A stretch of DNA of 64,000 nt from a gamma proteobacterium endosymbiont of Lamellibrachia anaximandri (GTDB lineage Bacteria > Pseudomonadota > Gammaproteobacteria > Chromatiales > Chromatiaceae), in contig JAESPD010000002.1 of assembly GCA_016756855.1 (NCBI GenBank), forward strand, positions 62,001 to 126,000, read 5' to 3'. Shown piece after piece: positions 45,478-54,713 of the stretch. Below the pieces are notes generated by a model. The model did no database searches, had not been told where the DNA came from, and worked only from the letters and a program-made list of their open reading frames with translations. Made by a program: the position numbers and the translations under genes. Numbering within the stretch: position 1 is the first letter of the stretch; each line of letters opens with the position of its first letter.

Positions 45478-46083
45478 CTACTTTTCTACCCAACTGCCAC
45501 CCGCACTCTTATACCACCAGCCTTTTGAGGCCTTTCTGATCCAGGTTTGGCCAAAAACCGAACGCACATCCTTCACCCATTCCGGATGACCATTGGCGCG
45601 GGCGATCTCTTTGTAGAGTCGATTTCGATCACTGTTTTCCGCCTTTACCAGGTTTTTCAGTTGAGCCCGCTGCTTGAGAGAGACCGCCGAAAGCTGCCGG
45701 ATCCCTACCAATGCATCATGAGTGAATCCGATAACTCCCTTTTGATAGTACGGATGGAGCGAACTGTTCCGACGTTTCATTGAGGCCTGCAGACGGCGTA
45801 CCTCAGGGGTATTGACGGAGAAATCAGGTTTGGCGGCTGCATGTGCGGCCGGTATCAGAAGATCCAGCAGACTGAAAGAGACCTGCTGTGCTGATGGGAT
45901 CCAGTGTAAAGATTGACCATCTTTACCCGGCATCGATTTCTGGACCTCGTCACCAAGAATATCATCGACAATCTTCTCCGCCGCCTCACGGGCTTCTGCT
46001 GCGGGGAAATAGATGTTGATGGTCACGCAGGCTGTAAGCATCAACAGCATGGTAAAAGAGGATGTCAAATTCGCTATTTTCAT
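45478..46083 (-). CDS. ydbL: YdbL-like DUF1318 lipoprotein
   Basis: A 201-residue protein with signal and lipobox LLMLTAC (Cys 19), then VTINIYFPAAEAREAAEKIVDDI, a linker, and a DUF1318 region (about 90-175, TPEVRRLQASMKRRNSSLHPYY). In E. coli ydbH-ynbE-ydbL form a bridge system for lipid transport to the outer membrane; ynbE, a tiny lipoprotein, is not found between this gene and ydbH here. The lipidated N-terminus with its short beta-strand-like VTINIYF may serve that part. Confidence 0.82.
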   Translation of the reverse strand: MKIANLTSSFTMLLMLTACVTINIYFPAAEAREAAEKIVDDILGDEVQKSMPGKDGQSLHWIPSAQQVSFSLLDLLIPAAHAAAKPDFSVNTPEVRRLQASMKRRNSSLHPYYQKGVIGFTHDALVGIRQLSAVSLKQRAQLKNLVKAENSDRNRLYKEIARANGHPEWVKDVRSVFGQTWIRKASKGWWYKSAGGSWVEK

Positions 46084-46116
46084 TTCAATTTCTCAACCAA
46101 TTTCATTCAGACGTTT

Positions 46117-48219
46117 CTAACGCACTTCCGGTGCGCCAGCCACACTCATCTGTTTTAACTGTTCCACCAACCGATTCCAATCAGCCTTTCTGTTGAAGCC
46201 GACAATATCGATGCGTGGAATACCCGCACCTTCCACCAAATAGTAGCCCTGTTTGGCGCTACCTGCCCCACTCATTTCACACATACCCTCTTCCAGTCGG
46301 CAACCGATCCCCAGGCGACGGTACCCAAACTCATCAAAAAAACCGAGGAAGGTTCTGGCGAGTGCACCTGACATGCCGGATCCTCCCAGGTTGGAGATAT
46401 TATCCACTGCTTGTTGGCTGATACGGTGCCGGGAGTCATCATCCTCGGGGGTGTGGAAATGGGCATCGAACGCAACCGGCTGCCAATCCTCCAGCTCCAG
46501 GTCGTGGATATATCCATCCAACCGACCTGTGATTTTTCCGAATGAAAAGGTCTCTGTCAGCGTTTCGAGATCCAGTTTGCTGATTTTCACATTCGCTCGA
46601 ACCAGGGGATAGACACCGAACAACGACTCCAATCGAAGGTCCTTGAAGAGGATATCACCATCAAAAATTCTGACCAGCAGTAGGCCGTTCACACTCACCA
46701 CACCATCCTGAAAGGTCAGCCCCGGCAACATGCCGGAGAGCGTACCCGATAACTCCGGCCAATCCAGCGCCTGACTCAGTACCTTCATGGAGACAGGTGT
46801 CAACATGCCGTCGAATTTTATCTGTGGCCCCTCTCCATCCGTATCATCGGCATCCAGCCGATCAATCAGGAGCGCCCCATCCAATAGAGGAAGCTTGGCC
46901 TGGCGGGTCAAACGAAACTGCCGGTCATCCAATTGGAAGTCGATCCGCGATGCCCCCAAGGTAATATTTTCCAGCAGATGCCCTCCCTGCCAACTCAACC
47001 AGGAATCTTTGGGTATATAGCCGTGACTCCAATAGAGCTGCCCATCGAGGCCTTTGATACCGAGACGCCGGGGTTGGCCACTGATTGCTGCATCGTCCCA
47101 GTGCAGATTGCGCAGCCTGGCTGACAGCAAATGTTTATTCTCATCGAGCTTCAGTGACAGGTCAAGCCTGCCATCCAGCACAAGGTCTCCCCAGGGAGTA
47201 CCTGTAACAATGGGCTGCAGGTACTCCTGGTAGACCTTGCCTACATCGAAGGCTTTTGTCGTGAGGTGCAGGGAGCGGATGGGAGATTCCTGCTGGAGAT
47301 CCAACAAAAGATCCGAACTCACATCCAACACCTCTTTAATGCCCCAGTGCGACTTTGTCAGCGACAGGTGACTAAACCCTTCGTCTGTGGAGAAATTCGT
47401 TGTGGCGTGGAATGGGTTTGATGAGGGGTTCAAGTAGAAAAAAGGCGTTAAGACCTCACCTCTGAGCAGCCCGAATTCCATCTCTCCGCGCCACTGTGCG
47501 TTTTTAAACTTGGCCAAACCCTGAGATTTAAGGGTTAAATTTTCTGCCAGATTGGCGGCATCAGGATCACTGAAGGCGAAATCAGTCAGCTCGAATTGCC
47601 ACTTCACCTGTTTCATCTGTCCAGCGTTGCCGGCTAAATGGATATCAGGATTCAGTCGCCCTGAATAGATCCACCCGCCCTTTGGCCTGGCTTTTGGGGG
47701 TAGCCATTTTGTCAATGCGAGGAGATCGATCCCGCTGCCCTGCAGATCGATCTTCCATCGATTCTTGCCGGCAGAGAGGTTCATATTGAGTTTTCCACCC
47801 GCCACTGCCATCTGTTTGAGCACAGCCTGCAGGTTTAACGTATCAAGGTCGAGCCGGAAACGCACCTGCATCTTAGGCTTATCCAGTTTCAGCCCGGTCA
47901 GATGCAGTTTTCCGTTATCGCACTGGATCGATTGGTCAGTGACCAAGCCTCTAAGGCAATCCAGTGTGAGGTTTTCAAGGGGCGTTGCCAATTGCGGCAG
48001 TTGAATCCTGCCGATCTCAAGCCGGTAGGCACTCTTTGAAGACGGCAACCATTCGAGTTGCAGATTGATGTGTTCAGCCTGCCAGGTGGCACCATCGATT
48101 TTATCGATGCTGAGAGAGAGCTGATCAACCGCCAGTGCGGAAAAGATAGCGCTGAGGAGAAGCAGACCACCCAAAAGGGCAGCCTGCATGGAGAGAAATC
48201 TAACTCGCAGGAAAGACAT
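46117..48219 (-). CDS. ydbH: YdbH-like AsmA-family envelope protein
   Basis: About 700 residues with an N-terminal membrane helix (AALLGGLLLLSAIFSALAV) and a long beta-rich body typical of AsmA-like bridge proteins, including the C-terminal YdbH region (DISVNGLLLVRIFDGDI-like, LRLESLFGVYPL, ISNLGGSGMSGALARTFLGFFDEFGYRRLGIGC). It is proposed to form a groove carrying phospholipids between membranes. ATG 48219 overlaps cysM by 20 bp; ATG 48189 is an alternative. Upstream of ydbL by 33 bp. Confidence 0.82.
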   Translation of the reverse strand: MSFLRVRFLSMQAALLGGLLLLSAIFSALAVDQLSLSIDKIDGATWQAEHINLQLEWLPSSKSAYRLEIGRIQLPQLATPLENLTLDCLRGLVTDQSIQCDNGKLHLTGLKLDKPKMQVRFRLDLDTLNLQAVLKQMAVAGGKLNMNLSAGKNRWKIDLQGSGIDLLALTKWLPPKARPKGGWIYSGRLNPDIHLAGNAGQMKQVKWQFELTDFAFSDPDAANLAENLTLKSQGLAKFKNAQWRGEMEFGLLRGEVLTPFFYLNPSSNPFHATTNFSTDEGFSHLSLTKSHWGIKEVLDVSSDLLLDLQQESPIRSLHLTTKAFDVGKVYQEYLQPIVTGTPWGDLVLDGRLDLSLKLDENKHLLSARLRNLHWDDAAISGQPRRLGIKGLDGQLYWSHGYIPKDSWLSWQGGHLLENITLGASRIDFQLDDRQFRLTRQAKLPLLDGALLIDRLDADDTDGEGPQIKFDGMLTPVSMKVLSQALDWPELSGTLSGMLPGLTFQDGVVSVNGLLLVRIFDGDILFKDLRLESLFGVYPLVRANVKISKLDLETLTETFSFGKITGRLDGYIHDLELEDWQPVAFDAHFHTPEDDDSRHRISQQAVDNISNLGGSGMSGALARTFLGFFDEFGYRRLGIGCRLEEGMCEMSGAGSAKQGYYLVEGAGIPRIDIVGFNRKADWNRLVEQLKQMSVAGAPEVR

Positions 48220-49093
48220 CAGTGGATAGATAACGATCGCCCCGGTCACAGATGATCGCAACAATGACCGCGTTCTCTACTTCGCCGGAGAGATTCAGTG
48301 CCGCTGCCACCGCACCACCGGAAGAGATGCCGGCAAAGATCCCCTCTTTTGCTGCCAGTTCACGGGTGGTCTCCTCTGCATCCTGTTGTGAGACATCGAT
48401 GATCCGGTCGACCCGTTTCGGATCATAGATTTTAGGTAGGTACTCCTCTGGCCAGCGGCGGATTCCCGGAATATTGGAACCTTCCATGGGTTGGACTCCA
48501 ACAATCTCGACGGCTGGATTCTGTGCCTTGAGATAGCGGGAGGTTCCCATGATGGTGCCGGTGGTGCCCATGGCGCTGACAAAGTGGGTGACCTTGCCTT
48601 CAGTATCGCGCCAGATCTCAGGTCCCGTACCTTCGACATGAGAAGCCGGGTTATCCTGATTGGAAAACTGATCGAGAACAATCCCCTTTCCTTCTGCTTC
48701 CAGGCTGCGCGCACGATCTATCGCCGCTTCCATGCTACCTGCCTTTGGGGTCAGAATCAGTTCTGCGCCATAGGCCTTCATAACGGCCCGGCGCTCCAAA
48801 CTCATATGCTCGGGCATCACCAGGATCATATGGTATCCCTTGATGGCGGCCGCCATCGCCAGCGCAATGCCGGTATTGCCGCTGGTTGCCTCTATCAGGG
48901 TATCCCCCGGCTTGATCGTGCCACGCGTCTCAGCATGTTGGATCATGCTCAGGGCCGGGCGATCCTTGACGGAGCCAGCCGGGTTATTCCCCTCCAGTTT
49001 TACCAGTATGGTGTTGGATGTTTCGCCGGGCAGTCTCTGCAGGCGCACCAGTGGCGTATTGCCGATATAGTCTTCGATTGTTTTGTAGTTCAT
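48200..49093 (-). CDS. cysM: Cysteine synthase B (O-acetylserine sulfhydrylase)
   Basis: PLP enzyme making cysteine from O-acetylserine (and thiosulfate in the CysM branch). 297 residues: cofactor lysine in AGSVKDRPAL (near K43), substrate loop EATSGNTGIALA, phosphate site GTTGTIMG, and the CysM-type C-terminus CDRGDRYLSTDVF. It heads the leftward cysM-ydbH-ydbL group, preceded by a dispersed repeat. Thiosulfate use would suit a sulfur oxidiser. Confidence 0.93.
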   Translation of the reverse strand: MNYKTIEDYIGNTPLVRLQRLPGETSNTILVKLEGNNPAGSVKDRPALSMIQHAETRGTIKPGDTLIEATSGNTGIALAMAAAIKGYHMILVMPEHMSLERRAVMKAYGAELILTPKAGSMEAAIDRARSLEAEGKGIVLDQFSNQDNPASHVEGTGPEIWRDTEGKVTHFVSAMGTTGTIMGTSRYLKAQNPAVEIVGVQPMEGSNIPGIRRWPEEYLPKIYDPKRVDRIIDVSQQDAEETTRELAAKEGIFAGISSGGAVAAALNLSGEVENAVIVAIICDRGDRYLSTDVFPAS

Positions 49094-49143
49094 GACAGGA
49101 GTTTAGCTCGATTTCTCTGTCAGGATCAGTGTTGAATATCAAG

Positions 49144-49232
49144 GTAGGTCGGTTCAAGCGAAGCGGAACCGGCAACCCCGGATTTTCTATCTAGCTGGGG
49201 ATGCCCGATCCGCTGCGCTTGATCGGGCCTAC
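49144..49232. repeat. Dispersed palindromic repeat, GTAGG family, copy C
   Basis: Same plan as copy B: left hairpin GTAGGTCGGTTCAAGCGAAG... and right hairpin ...CCCGATCCGCTGCGCTTGAT, inverted to each other and ending CGGGCCTAC. It lies between cysM and the unknown lipoprotein gene. Confidence 0.9.
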
Positions 49233-49249
49233 TTCTTGAATACCGGAGA

Positions 49250-50185
49250 TCAGAAATTAACCACTTCTGATGATTCCCAGTTTCCGTCCCCATCTTCGTC
49301 GATTGAAAGGGTGAATTGGGCATTGTTGATGATGTCGATCTGGGCTATTGAACCCGCAGAACCGGTCAAAAGCATTGTTCCAAAAAAGGGCCAGACATCG
49401 AACGGATTCATCAGCATTGTGACCGGTGTCGTGATCTCCACGTAACCTTCCACTGGATGATAGTATCGACCGGAAATTGCTAGAGAGTTATTCCCTCCAT
49501 AACCATCGGTAAATACCAGGGTGAAATTTTCCAGCATTTCGACGCTGCCATCACCATTTATTACCAGCAGGTTGGTAATAGTGGTTGTCGTAGCACCATT
49601 AAAATGCATTGCCAATGTACCGATGAAGGTCACGGAATCAGCGCCGCTGCTGACCACCAATGGCGATGCATCTTTCATAATCAATGTCATTGAGCCAATG
49701 TCGTTGATCGTGAGAGTACCACTGATATCCACTCTGCCGTCGATCAATACCCCGGACTCGTCACATCCGATGAAGTCCATATAACCGGAGAAACTGTTCC
49801 CACCATCTGGTATGTCGAGGAGAAATTGAACTGACCCCGATGAGCAGAAAAAAGTGTCAGATACAGTGCGCTCCTGCGAAGAGTCCCGCGAAGCGGTCTT
49901 TCCCAGAGAGTGGTTTACGACGTTGGTAATAACATTAATGGTACCAAGTATGAATGAACCATTCTCCCCATCCTGAGGACGCGCCGTTGCATTGGCCAGA
50001 CTACCAACCGATTGGCTTGCACCAAGCCCACCACTGGCAAGTGTTTCGCCGTTAACGACAGTCACATCGGCGAGCGAGCGGCTTCCGGTATAGGCTGTGG
50101 TTGCCACACCATCACCTCCTCCGCCACCACAGGCCCCGAGAACCAGTGAAGCACCCAAAATCATCCCTAAATATCCTGCTTTCAT
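49250..50185 (-). CDS. Unknown lipoprotein with Gly-rich N-terminus
   Basis: A 311-residue protein of unrecognised family. The signal peptide ends in lipobox SLVLGAC followed by GGGGGDG, then a Ser/Thr/Gly-rich, beta-strand-like body and a C-terminal calcium-loop-like SIDEDGDGNWES (DxDGDGxW). A ribosome site AGGAG lies before the ATG. The alternating pattern of short hydrophobic strands suggests a beta-rich outer-membrane or surface protein. Two Cys (SSGSV and FIGCDE region) may form a disulfide. Confidence 0.65.
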   Translation of the reverse strand: MKAGYLGMILGASLVLGACGGGGGDGVATTAYTGSRSLADVTVVNGETLASGGLGASQSVGSLANATARPQDGENGSFILGTINVITNVVNHSLGKTASRDSSQERTVSDTFFCSSGSVQFLLDIPDGGNSFSGYMDFIGCDESGVLIDGRVDISGTLTINDIGSMTLIMKDASPLVVSSGADSVTFIGTLAMHFNGATTTTITNLLVINGDGSVEMLENFTLVFTDGYGGNNSLAISGRYYHPVEGYVEITTPVTMLMNPFDVWPFFGTMLLTGSAGSIAQIDIINNAQFTLSIDEDGDGNWESSEVVNF

Positions 50186-50266
50186 TCCTTATCTCCTAAT
50201 TAATCGGTAGTAAATTCCCTTATAAAGGCGCGGCATTATACTCACGATCAAGAATAAATGGGAAGG

Positions 50267-50998
50267 CTATTCCCTCAATAGGTTTTTCATCTCACGTACG
50301 GCAGCATCCAGGCCAGTGAAAACCGCCCGACAGATGATCGAGTGACCAATATTCAGCTCACGAATGCCACCGATCTGTAAAATTGACTGGACGTTGTGGT
50401 AGTCGAGTCCGTGGCCCGCATTGACCAGCAGACCGAGCTGGTTGCCATACTCCACCGCATGAATGATCTTTTCGAGAGCTTCATCCCGGGACCGGCCCAG
50501 CGGAGCATCTGCGTAGTGTCCGGTATGGATCTCAACCACGGGAGCACCAACCTCCGCAGCGGCATCCAGTTGTTCCCGGTCTGCATCGATGAAAAGGGAG
50601 ACCCGAACGCCTGCATCCCGAAGTTCCTCGCAGTAATCCCGCATATAGTCGAGGTTTCCCGCAACATCCAAACCCCCTTCAGTGGTGAGCTCCTCTCTTT
50701 TTTCGGGCACAAGACAGCAGTCATGGGGACGAAACCTGGACGCAATGGCGGCCATTTCAGAAGTTGCAGCCATTTCGAGATTCATGCGGGTCTGAAAAAT
50801 ATCCGCCAACATCTCCACATCACGATCCTGAATGTGACGCCGGTCTTCCCGCAGGTGCAGCGTGATCACATCCGCCCCTGCCTGTTCTGCAACCAGCGCG
50901 GCCTGGACAGGTTCCGGATAGCGGGTTCCCCGTGCCTGGCGCAGCGTAGCCACATGATCGATATTGACGCCCAGCAGAATCTCTTGTCTGTCGCTCAT
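50267..50998 (-). CDS. pdxJ: Pyridoxine 5'-phosphate synthase PdxJ
   Basis: Last step of de novo vitamin B6 synthesis, joining deoxyxylulose phosphate with 3-amino-2-oxopropyl phosphate. 243 residues in a TIM barrel: [42 protein letters not shown] and [12 protein letters not shown]. Located at the end of the lepB-rnc-era-recO-pdxJ operon, as in most gammaproteobacteria. Confidence 0.96.
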   Translation of the reverse strand: MSDRQEILLGVNIDHVATLRQARGTRYPEPVQAALVAEQAGADVITLHLREDRRHIQDRDVEMLADIFQTRMNLEMAATSEMAAIASRFRPHDCCLVPEKREELTTEGGLDVAGNLDYMRDYCEELRDAGVRVSLFIDADREQLDAAAEVGAPVVEIHTGHYADAPLGRSRDEALEKIIHAVEYGNQLGLLVNAGHGLDYHNVQSILQIGGIRELNIGHSIICRAVFTGLDAAVREMKNLLRE

Positions 50999-51067
50999 CT
51001 CTTTTCCTGTTTTTTAAAACAAAATATATCGTGTTCTTCGTAGTAAGCCATGGTTTCTGTGCGAACA

Positions 51068-51781
51068 CTAGTTCGGTCCACGAAACAGCTCACGGCTTTT
51101 TAAAGGCTTGTCTCCAAGATAAAACGCCAGAATACGCCTCATCAGCCCGCGTGCCTCTCTCCTGGCCTGCGAAGTCAACTGGAGTCCTTGTTGCAAACTA
51201 ATCAGCGTACTGCCATGTATAACATTATGATTTTCGGTATCCGCTTTCACAACCGCCCTTATGGGACCATGTTCGATATGATAATCGTAGAGGCCATCCG
51301 GTTGCACCGCTTCGCCGTTTTCCGCCTCGTGGTCAAGCAGCAATTCATAACCGGTCTCCCTTAACAGAGAAACCTCGAAACTGCGTAGCGTATCCTCCAG
51401 AGAGGGGCTTTCACTCAGTGCTTGCAGAGTATTGATGTAGTGTAAAAAGAGTGTGGGATGAGGATCATTGCGTTCCAGCAGGCGCATCAGCAGTTCATTC
51501 AGATAGAAACCGCAATAGAGTGCCTTACGGGCAAGTGTATAGACGTTTCCCTCGGCCTCCGCCTGTCGCAGTGTCTTTATCTCTCCCCGTCCACTGACGC
51601 CGACCAACAGTGGCCTGAAAGGTTGCAATAGCGCGCTCCTGGATGAACGCCCGGATTTTACACCTTTGGCAATAGCGGCAAAGCGTCCATCCTGAGGAGT
51701 GAACACCTCCAACAGAAGACTGCTGTTACGATAGTTGCGCCGATGGATTACAAAGCAGGGCTGAAGTTCCAGTGCAGACAA
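51068..51781 (-). CDS. recO: DNA repair protein RecO
   Basis: Loads RecA with RecR at gaps. 237 residues: N-terminal OB fold (CFVIHRRNYRNSSLLLEVFTPQDGRFAAIAKGVKS) and C-terminal helical domain. No zinc cysteine set is visible, as in enterobacterial RecO. Preceded by era with a 15-bp gap. Confidence 0.94.
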   Translation of the reverse strand: MSALELQPCFVIHRRNYRNSSLLLEVFTPQDGRFAAIAKGVKSGRSSRSALLQPFRPLLVGVSGRGEIKTLRQAEAEGNVYTLARKALYCGFYLNELLMRLLERNDPHPTLFLHYINTLQALSESPSLEDTLRSFEVSLLRETGYELLLDHEAENGEAVQPDGLYDYHIEHGPIRAVVKADTENHNVIHGSTLISLQQGLQLTSQARREARGLMRRILAFYLGDKPLKSRELFRGPN

Positions 51782-51796
51782 GGTGAAAGACCCAGA

Positions 51797-52693
51797 CTAA
51801 TCTCCATAACCAAGGCGTACCAGCGCCGACTCGTCACTGGACCAACTTCGCTTCACTTTGACCCAGACCTCCAGATAGACCTTGCAGTCAAAAAAGCTTT
51901 CCATCGACTTCCTGGCCTGAGTTGCCGCACTTTTTAGCGCTGCTCCATTTTTGCCAATTATTATGGCTTTCTGTCCCGGTTTTTCCACCCACACCACAGC
52001 GCTGATTCGGTAGAGTCCGTTATCCTCTTCGAAACGCTCAATCTCGACGGAGACAGCATAGGGAAGCTCTTTTGCATAGCGCCGGGTAATCTGCTCGCGC
52101 ACCATCTCAGCAGCGAAGAATTTTTCCGGCCTGTCGGTTATTTGATATTCAGGGAAAAAATTATCTCCGGGTGGCAGAGTTTTCAGGACTCGTGATTCAA
52201 GCGCCTCAACATTTTTTCCGTTTTTTGCTGAGATCGGAATAATTTCTGCAAAAGCGTAACGCTCTGCCATTTCAGCAAGATAGGGCAAAAGCACTTCTTT
52301 TTGCTTTATTGTATCGACCTTGTTGATGGCAAGAATGACTGGCATGGAGCACTCTTGCAACATCTTCAAAACCTTGTTGTCCTCGCTTGTCCAGCGCAGC
52401 GCTTCGACAACAAATATGATGACATCCACATCCGTCAGTGCGGTCTTTGCCGTACGGTTGAGGTAGCGATTCATCGCATAATCGGCCCGCTCATGAATGC
52501 CTGGCGTATCCACATACACGACCTGCCCACCATCCAGGGTCTTGATACCCAGGATACTATGCCGGGTTGTCTGTGCTTTGTGGGAGGTAATAGCCAGCTT
52601 GAGGCCAATGATTCGATTCATCAGCGTGGATTTTCCCACATTGGGACGCCCCACGATGGCTGTATAACCACAACGATTGTTGTTGTCAGGCAT
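51797..52693 (-). CDS. era: GTPase Era
   Basis: Small-subunit assembly GTPase. 298 residues: G1 GRPNVGKST (near 14-22), G3 DTPGI (near 60), G4 NKVD (near 125), then the KH RNA-binding domain (about 205-285, IIGKNGAALKSAATQARKSME). Overlaps rnc by 8 bp. Confidence 0.97.
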   Translation of the reverse strand: MPDNNNRCGYTAIVGRPNVGKSTLMNRIIGLKLAITSHKAQTTRHSILGIKTLDGGQVVYVDTPGIHERADYAMNRYLNRTAKTALTDVDVIIFVVEALRWTSEDNKVLKMLQECSMPVILAINKVDTIKQKEVLLPYLAEMAERYAFAEIIPISAKNGKNVEALESRVLKTLPPGDNFFPEYQITDRPEKFFAAEMVREQITRRYAKELPYAVSVEIERFEEDNGLYRISAVVWVEKPGQKAIIIGKNGAALKSAATQARKSMESFFDCKVYLEVWVKVKRSWSSDESALVRLGYGD

Positions 52694-53363
52694 CTTTCAA
52701 TCCCTGCAGCATCTGCTGTGCCGCATCCTGTTCCGCTCGACGCCGACTGGAACCTTCACCCAGGGTTTCATGGCCGGTCTCAGCAATCTGGCATCGAATC
52801 TTAAAATTCTGGTCGTGAGGGTCACCGCTGATCGACACGACCTCATAGCTTGGCAGGCCCTGTTTTCTGGCCTGTAAAAATTCCTGCAGGCGGGTCTTTG
52901 GATCTTTCTGCTGTGCAGTGAGATCTATCTTCTCAAGACGTTCATCAAAGAGATCCAAAATCACTTTTCGGCTGGAATTATAACCACCGTCAAGATAGAC
53001 GGCGGCAATAATGGCTTCCACGGCATCGGCGAGGATGGAATCTCTTGATTGACCACCGCTTCGTAATTCGCCTGATCCGAGATGAAGATAGTCGCCAACC
53101 TGATGTTGCCGGGCGATGCTTGCCAGCGTATCCCGTTTTACCAGACTTGAACGTAAACGACTCAATTGGCCTTCACTGGCATGCCCGAAATGTTGGAAAA
53201 GCACATCCGCGATAACGAAACCCAGTATCGCATCACCCAGAAACTCAAATCTTTCATTGTTGAGACCGCCGGCACTTCGATGAGTGAGTGCCTGCTCAAT
53301 AAGCGTTATATCACTGAACGAGTAGCCTAACGATCTGCAGAGGCTGTCAATTGAAGGTCTCAA
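52686..53363 (-). CDS. rnc: Ribonuclease III
   Basis: Double-strand RNA endonuclease for rRNA and mRNA processing. 225 residues: signature NERFEFLGDAILGFVIADVL (catalytic acidic residues) and a second DAVEAIIAAVYLDGG, then a dsRNA-binding domain (about 155-222). Overlaps era and is overlapped by the DUF4845 gene by 4 bp. Confidence 0.97.
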   Translation of the reverse strand: MRPSIDSLCRSLGYSFSDITLIEQALTHRSAGGLNNERFEFLGDAILGFVIADVLFQHFGHASEGQLSRLRSSLVKRDTLASIARQHQVGDYLHLGSGELRSGGQSRDSILADAVEAIIAAVYLDGGYNSSRKVILDLFDERLEKIDLTAQQKDPKTRLQEFLQARKQGLPSYEVVSISGDPHDQNFKIRCQIAETGHETLGEGSSRRRAEQDAAQQMLQGLKDA

Positions 53364-53734
53364 TTGGCGTTCAGCATGACAGATTCATTGAATGTCATTA
53401 CCACATCCAGGTTGGCAAAAAGGTGTTCACGCACTTCATAATTTACATCAATGGTCGTACTGCCGCCTGAGCGCTTGATTTTGATGTGATCTTTCTTGAT
53501 GTTGGTGACATAGTTGATATCCAGTCGCCGCATAAACATCTTGCGTATCGCTGAGACGGGTTTCTGGCCGATGAACGGTTCGCGCTCCAATGACTCAAGA
53601 GCGGTTTTTATCGTGTAATGTTCCATATAAACCGGCGCCATCTTTAACCCCATGAGCACAAAGAATCCAATCAAACAGAGAACAAACAGCCAACCGATGC
53701 CAGACAGCCCACGTTGTTTTTTGATGGAAAACAT
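53360..53734 (-). CDS. DUF4845 membrane protein
   Basis: A 124-residue protein with one N-terminal membrane helix (about 14-33, GWLFVLCLIGFFVLMGLKMAP) and a periplasmic pilin-like part with DINYVTNIKKDHIKI and TTIDVNYEVREHLFANLDVVMTF. The family regularly lies between lepB and rnc and has no known function. ATGA overlap with rnc. Confidence 0.88.
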   Translation of the reverse strand: MFSIKKQRGLSGIGWLFVLCLIGFFVLMGLKMAPVYMEHYTIKTALESLEREPFIGQKPVSAIRKMFMRRLDINYVTNIKKDHIKIKRSGGSTTIDVNYEVREHLFANLDVVMTFNESVMLNAN

Positions 53735-53808
53735 GTTTTTTCTAACCTCAGATTTTTATGGGGAGACAGAATAAATATCGACTAAACCGGGAGCAAACTT
53801 TTGGCGTC

Positions 53809-54642
53809 TTAATCGATTCCTCTGCCGATCCTCTCCCAGGCAATTGGTGGGAAGCCCTCTTTCATGGAATCCCAGTTCATCCAGATTCCGAAAGCCTTAC
53901 CGACAAGATTCTGATCCGGCACCAGGCCCCAACAGCGACTGTCATTACTGTTGTCACGATTGTCGCCCATTGCGAAGTAGTGGCCCTCAGGTATGGTAAT
54001 CGGCCCCCTGATCAATACATTGCAGCCCATGGCAAAGTCTCCAGCCATCGGATGCGCCAGAATCGTATGCTCAACGCCGGCAAGGTTCTCCACTGACTTC
54101 ATAGATCCGGTCTCCCGCGCGCCACCACCGGAGCCGGAATAGACTCCGACGGGTGTCTGCTGCATGGGTTTTCCATTGATGTATAAGGTCTTCATCCGAT
54201 AATAGATGGTATCTCCGGGGACTGCCACGACGCGCTTGATATAGTCGATAGCGGGGTTTTTGGGATAGCGGAATACCGCCACGTCCCCCCGCTCGGGTGA
54301 ACCCAGGTCGATAACCTTTTTATTCAATACCGGCAGGCGTATTCCATATGCAAACTTATTGACCAGGATAAAGTCACCCACCAGCAGAGTCGGCATCATG
54401 GAGCCTGATGGGATACGGAAGGGCTCCACCAAAAAGGATCGCAGGATCAAGACAGCGAAGATTACAGGAAAGAACGAACGGGCATACTCGACCATCAGCG
54501 GTTCGCTTCTGGTCTCCAATGCTGAAGCCTCGGCTACGCGACGTCGCTTTCTTCCAGGGGCAAAGAAAAGCGCATCAATCAGCCATATTCCACCAGTGAC
54601 AGCGCTTGCCAACACCAAAAAAGCAGGGAAATCAAAATTCAT
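53809..54642 (-). CDS. lepB: Signal peptidase I LepB
   Basis: Removes signal peptides at the inner membrane. 277 residues with two N-terminal membrane helices (about 6-23 and 55-75), catalytic Ser in PSGSMMPTLLVGDFI (near 90) and Lys in DYIKRVVAVPGD (near 140), and the conserved GDNRDNSNDSR near 235. Placed between lepA and DUF4845, its usual position. Confidence 0.96.
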   Translation of the reverse strand: MNFDFPAFLVLASAVTGGIWLIDALFFAPGRKRRRVAEASALETRSEPLMVEYARSFFPVIFAVLILRSFLVEPFRIPSGSMMPTLLVGDFILVNKFAYGIRLPVLNKKVIDLGSPERGDVAVFRYPKNPAIDYIKRVVAVPGDTIYYRMKTLYINGKPMQQTPVGVYSGSGGGARETGSMKSVENLAGVEHTILAHPMAGDFAMGCNVLIRGPITIPEGHYFAMGDNRDNSNDSRCWGLVPDQNLVGKAFGIWMNWDSMKEGFPPIAWERIGRGID

Positions 54643-54713
54643 GGTTACGAAGGAGTTCCTGATTATTAGTTATGGAGAGATGCAGATTCCATATTTCCTA
54701 CTGATATCTGCAA

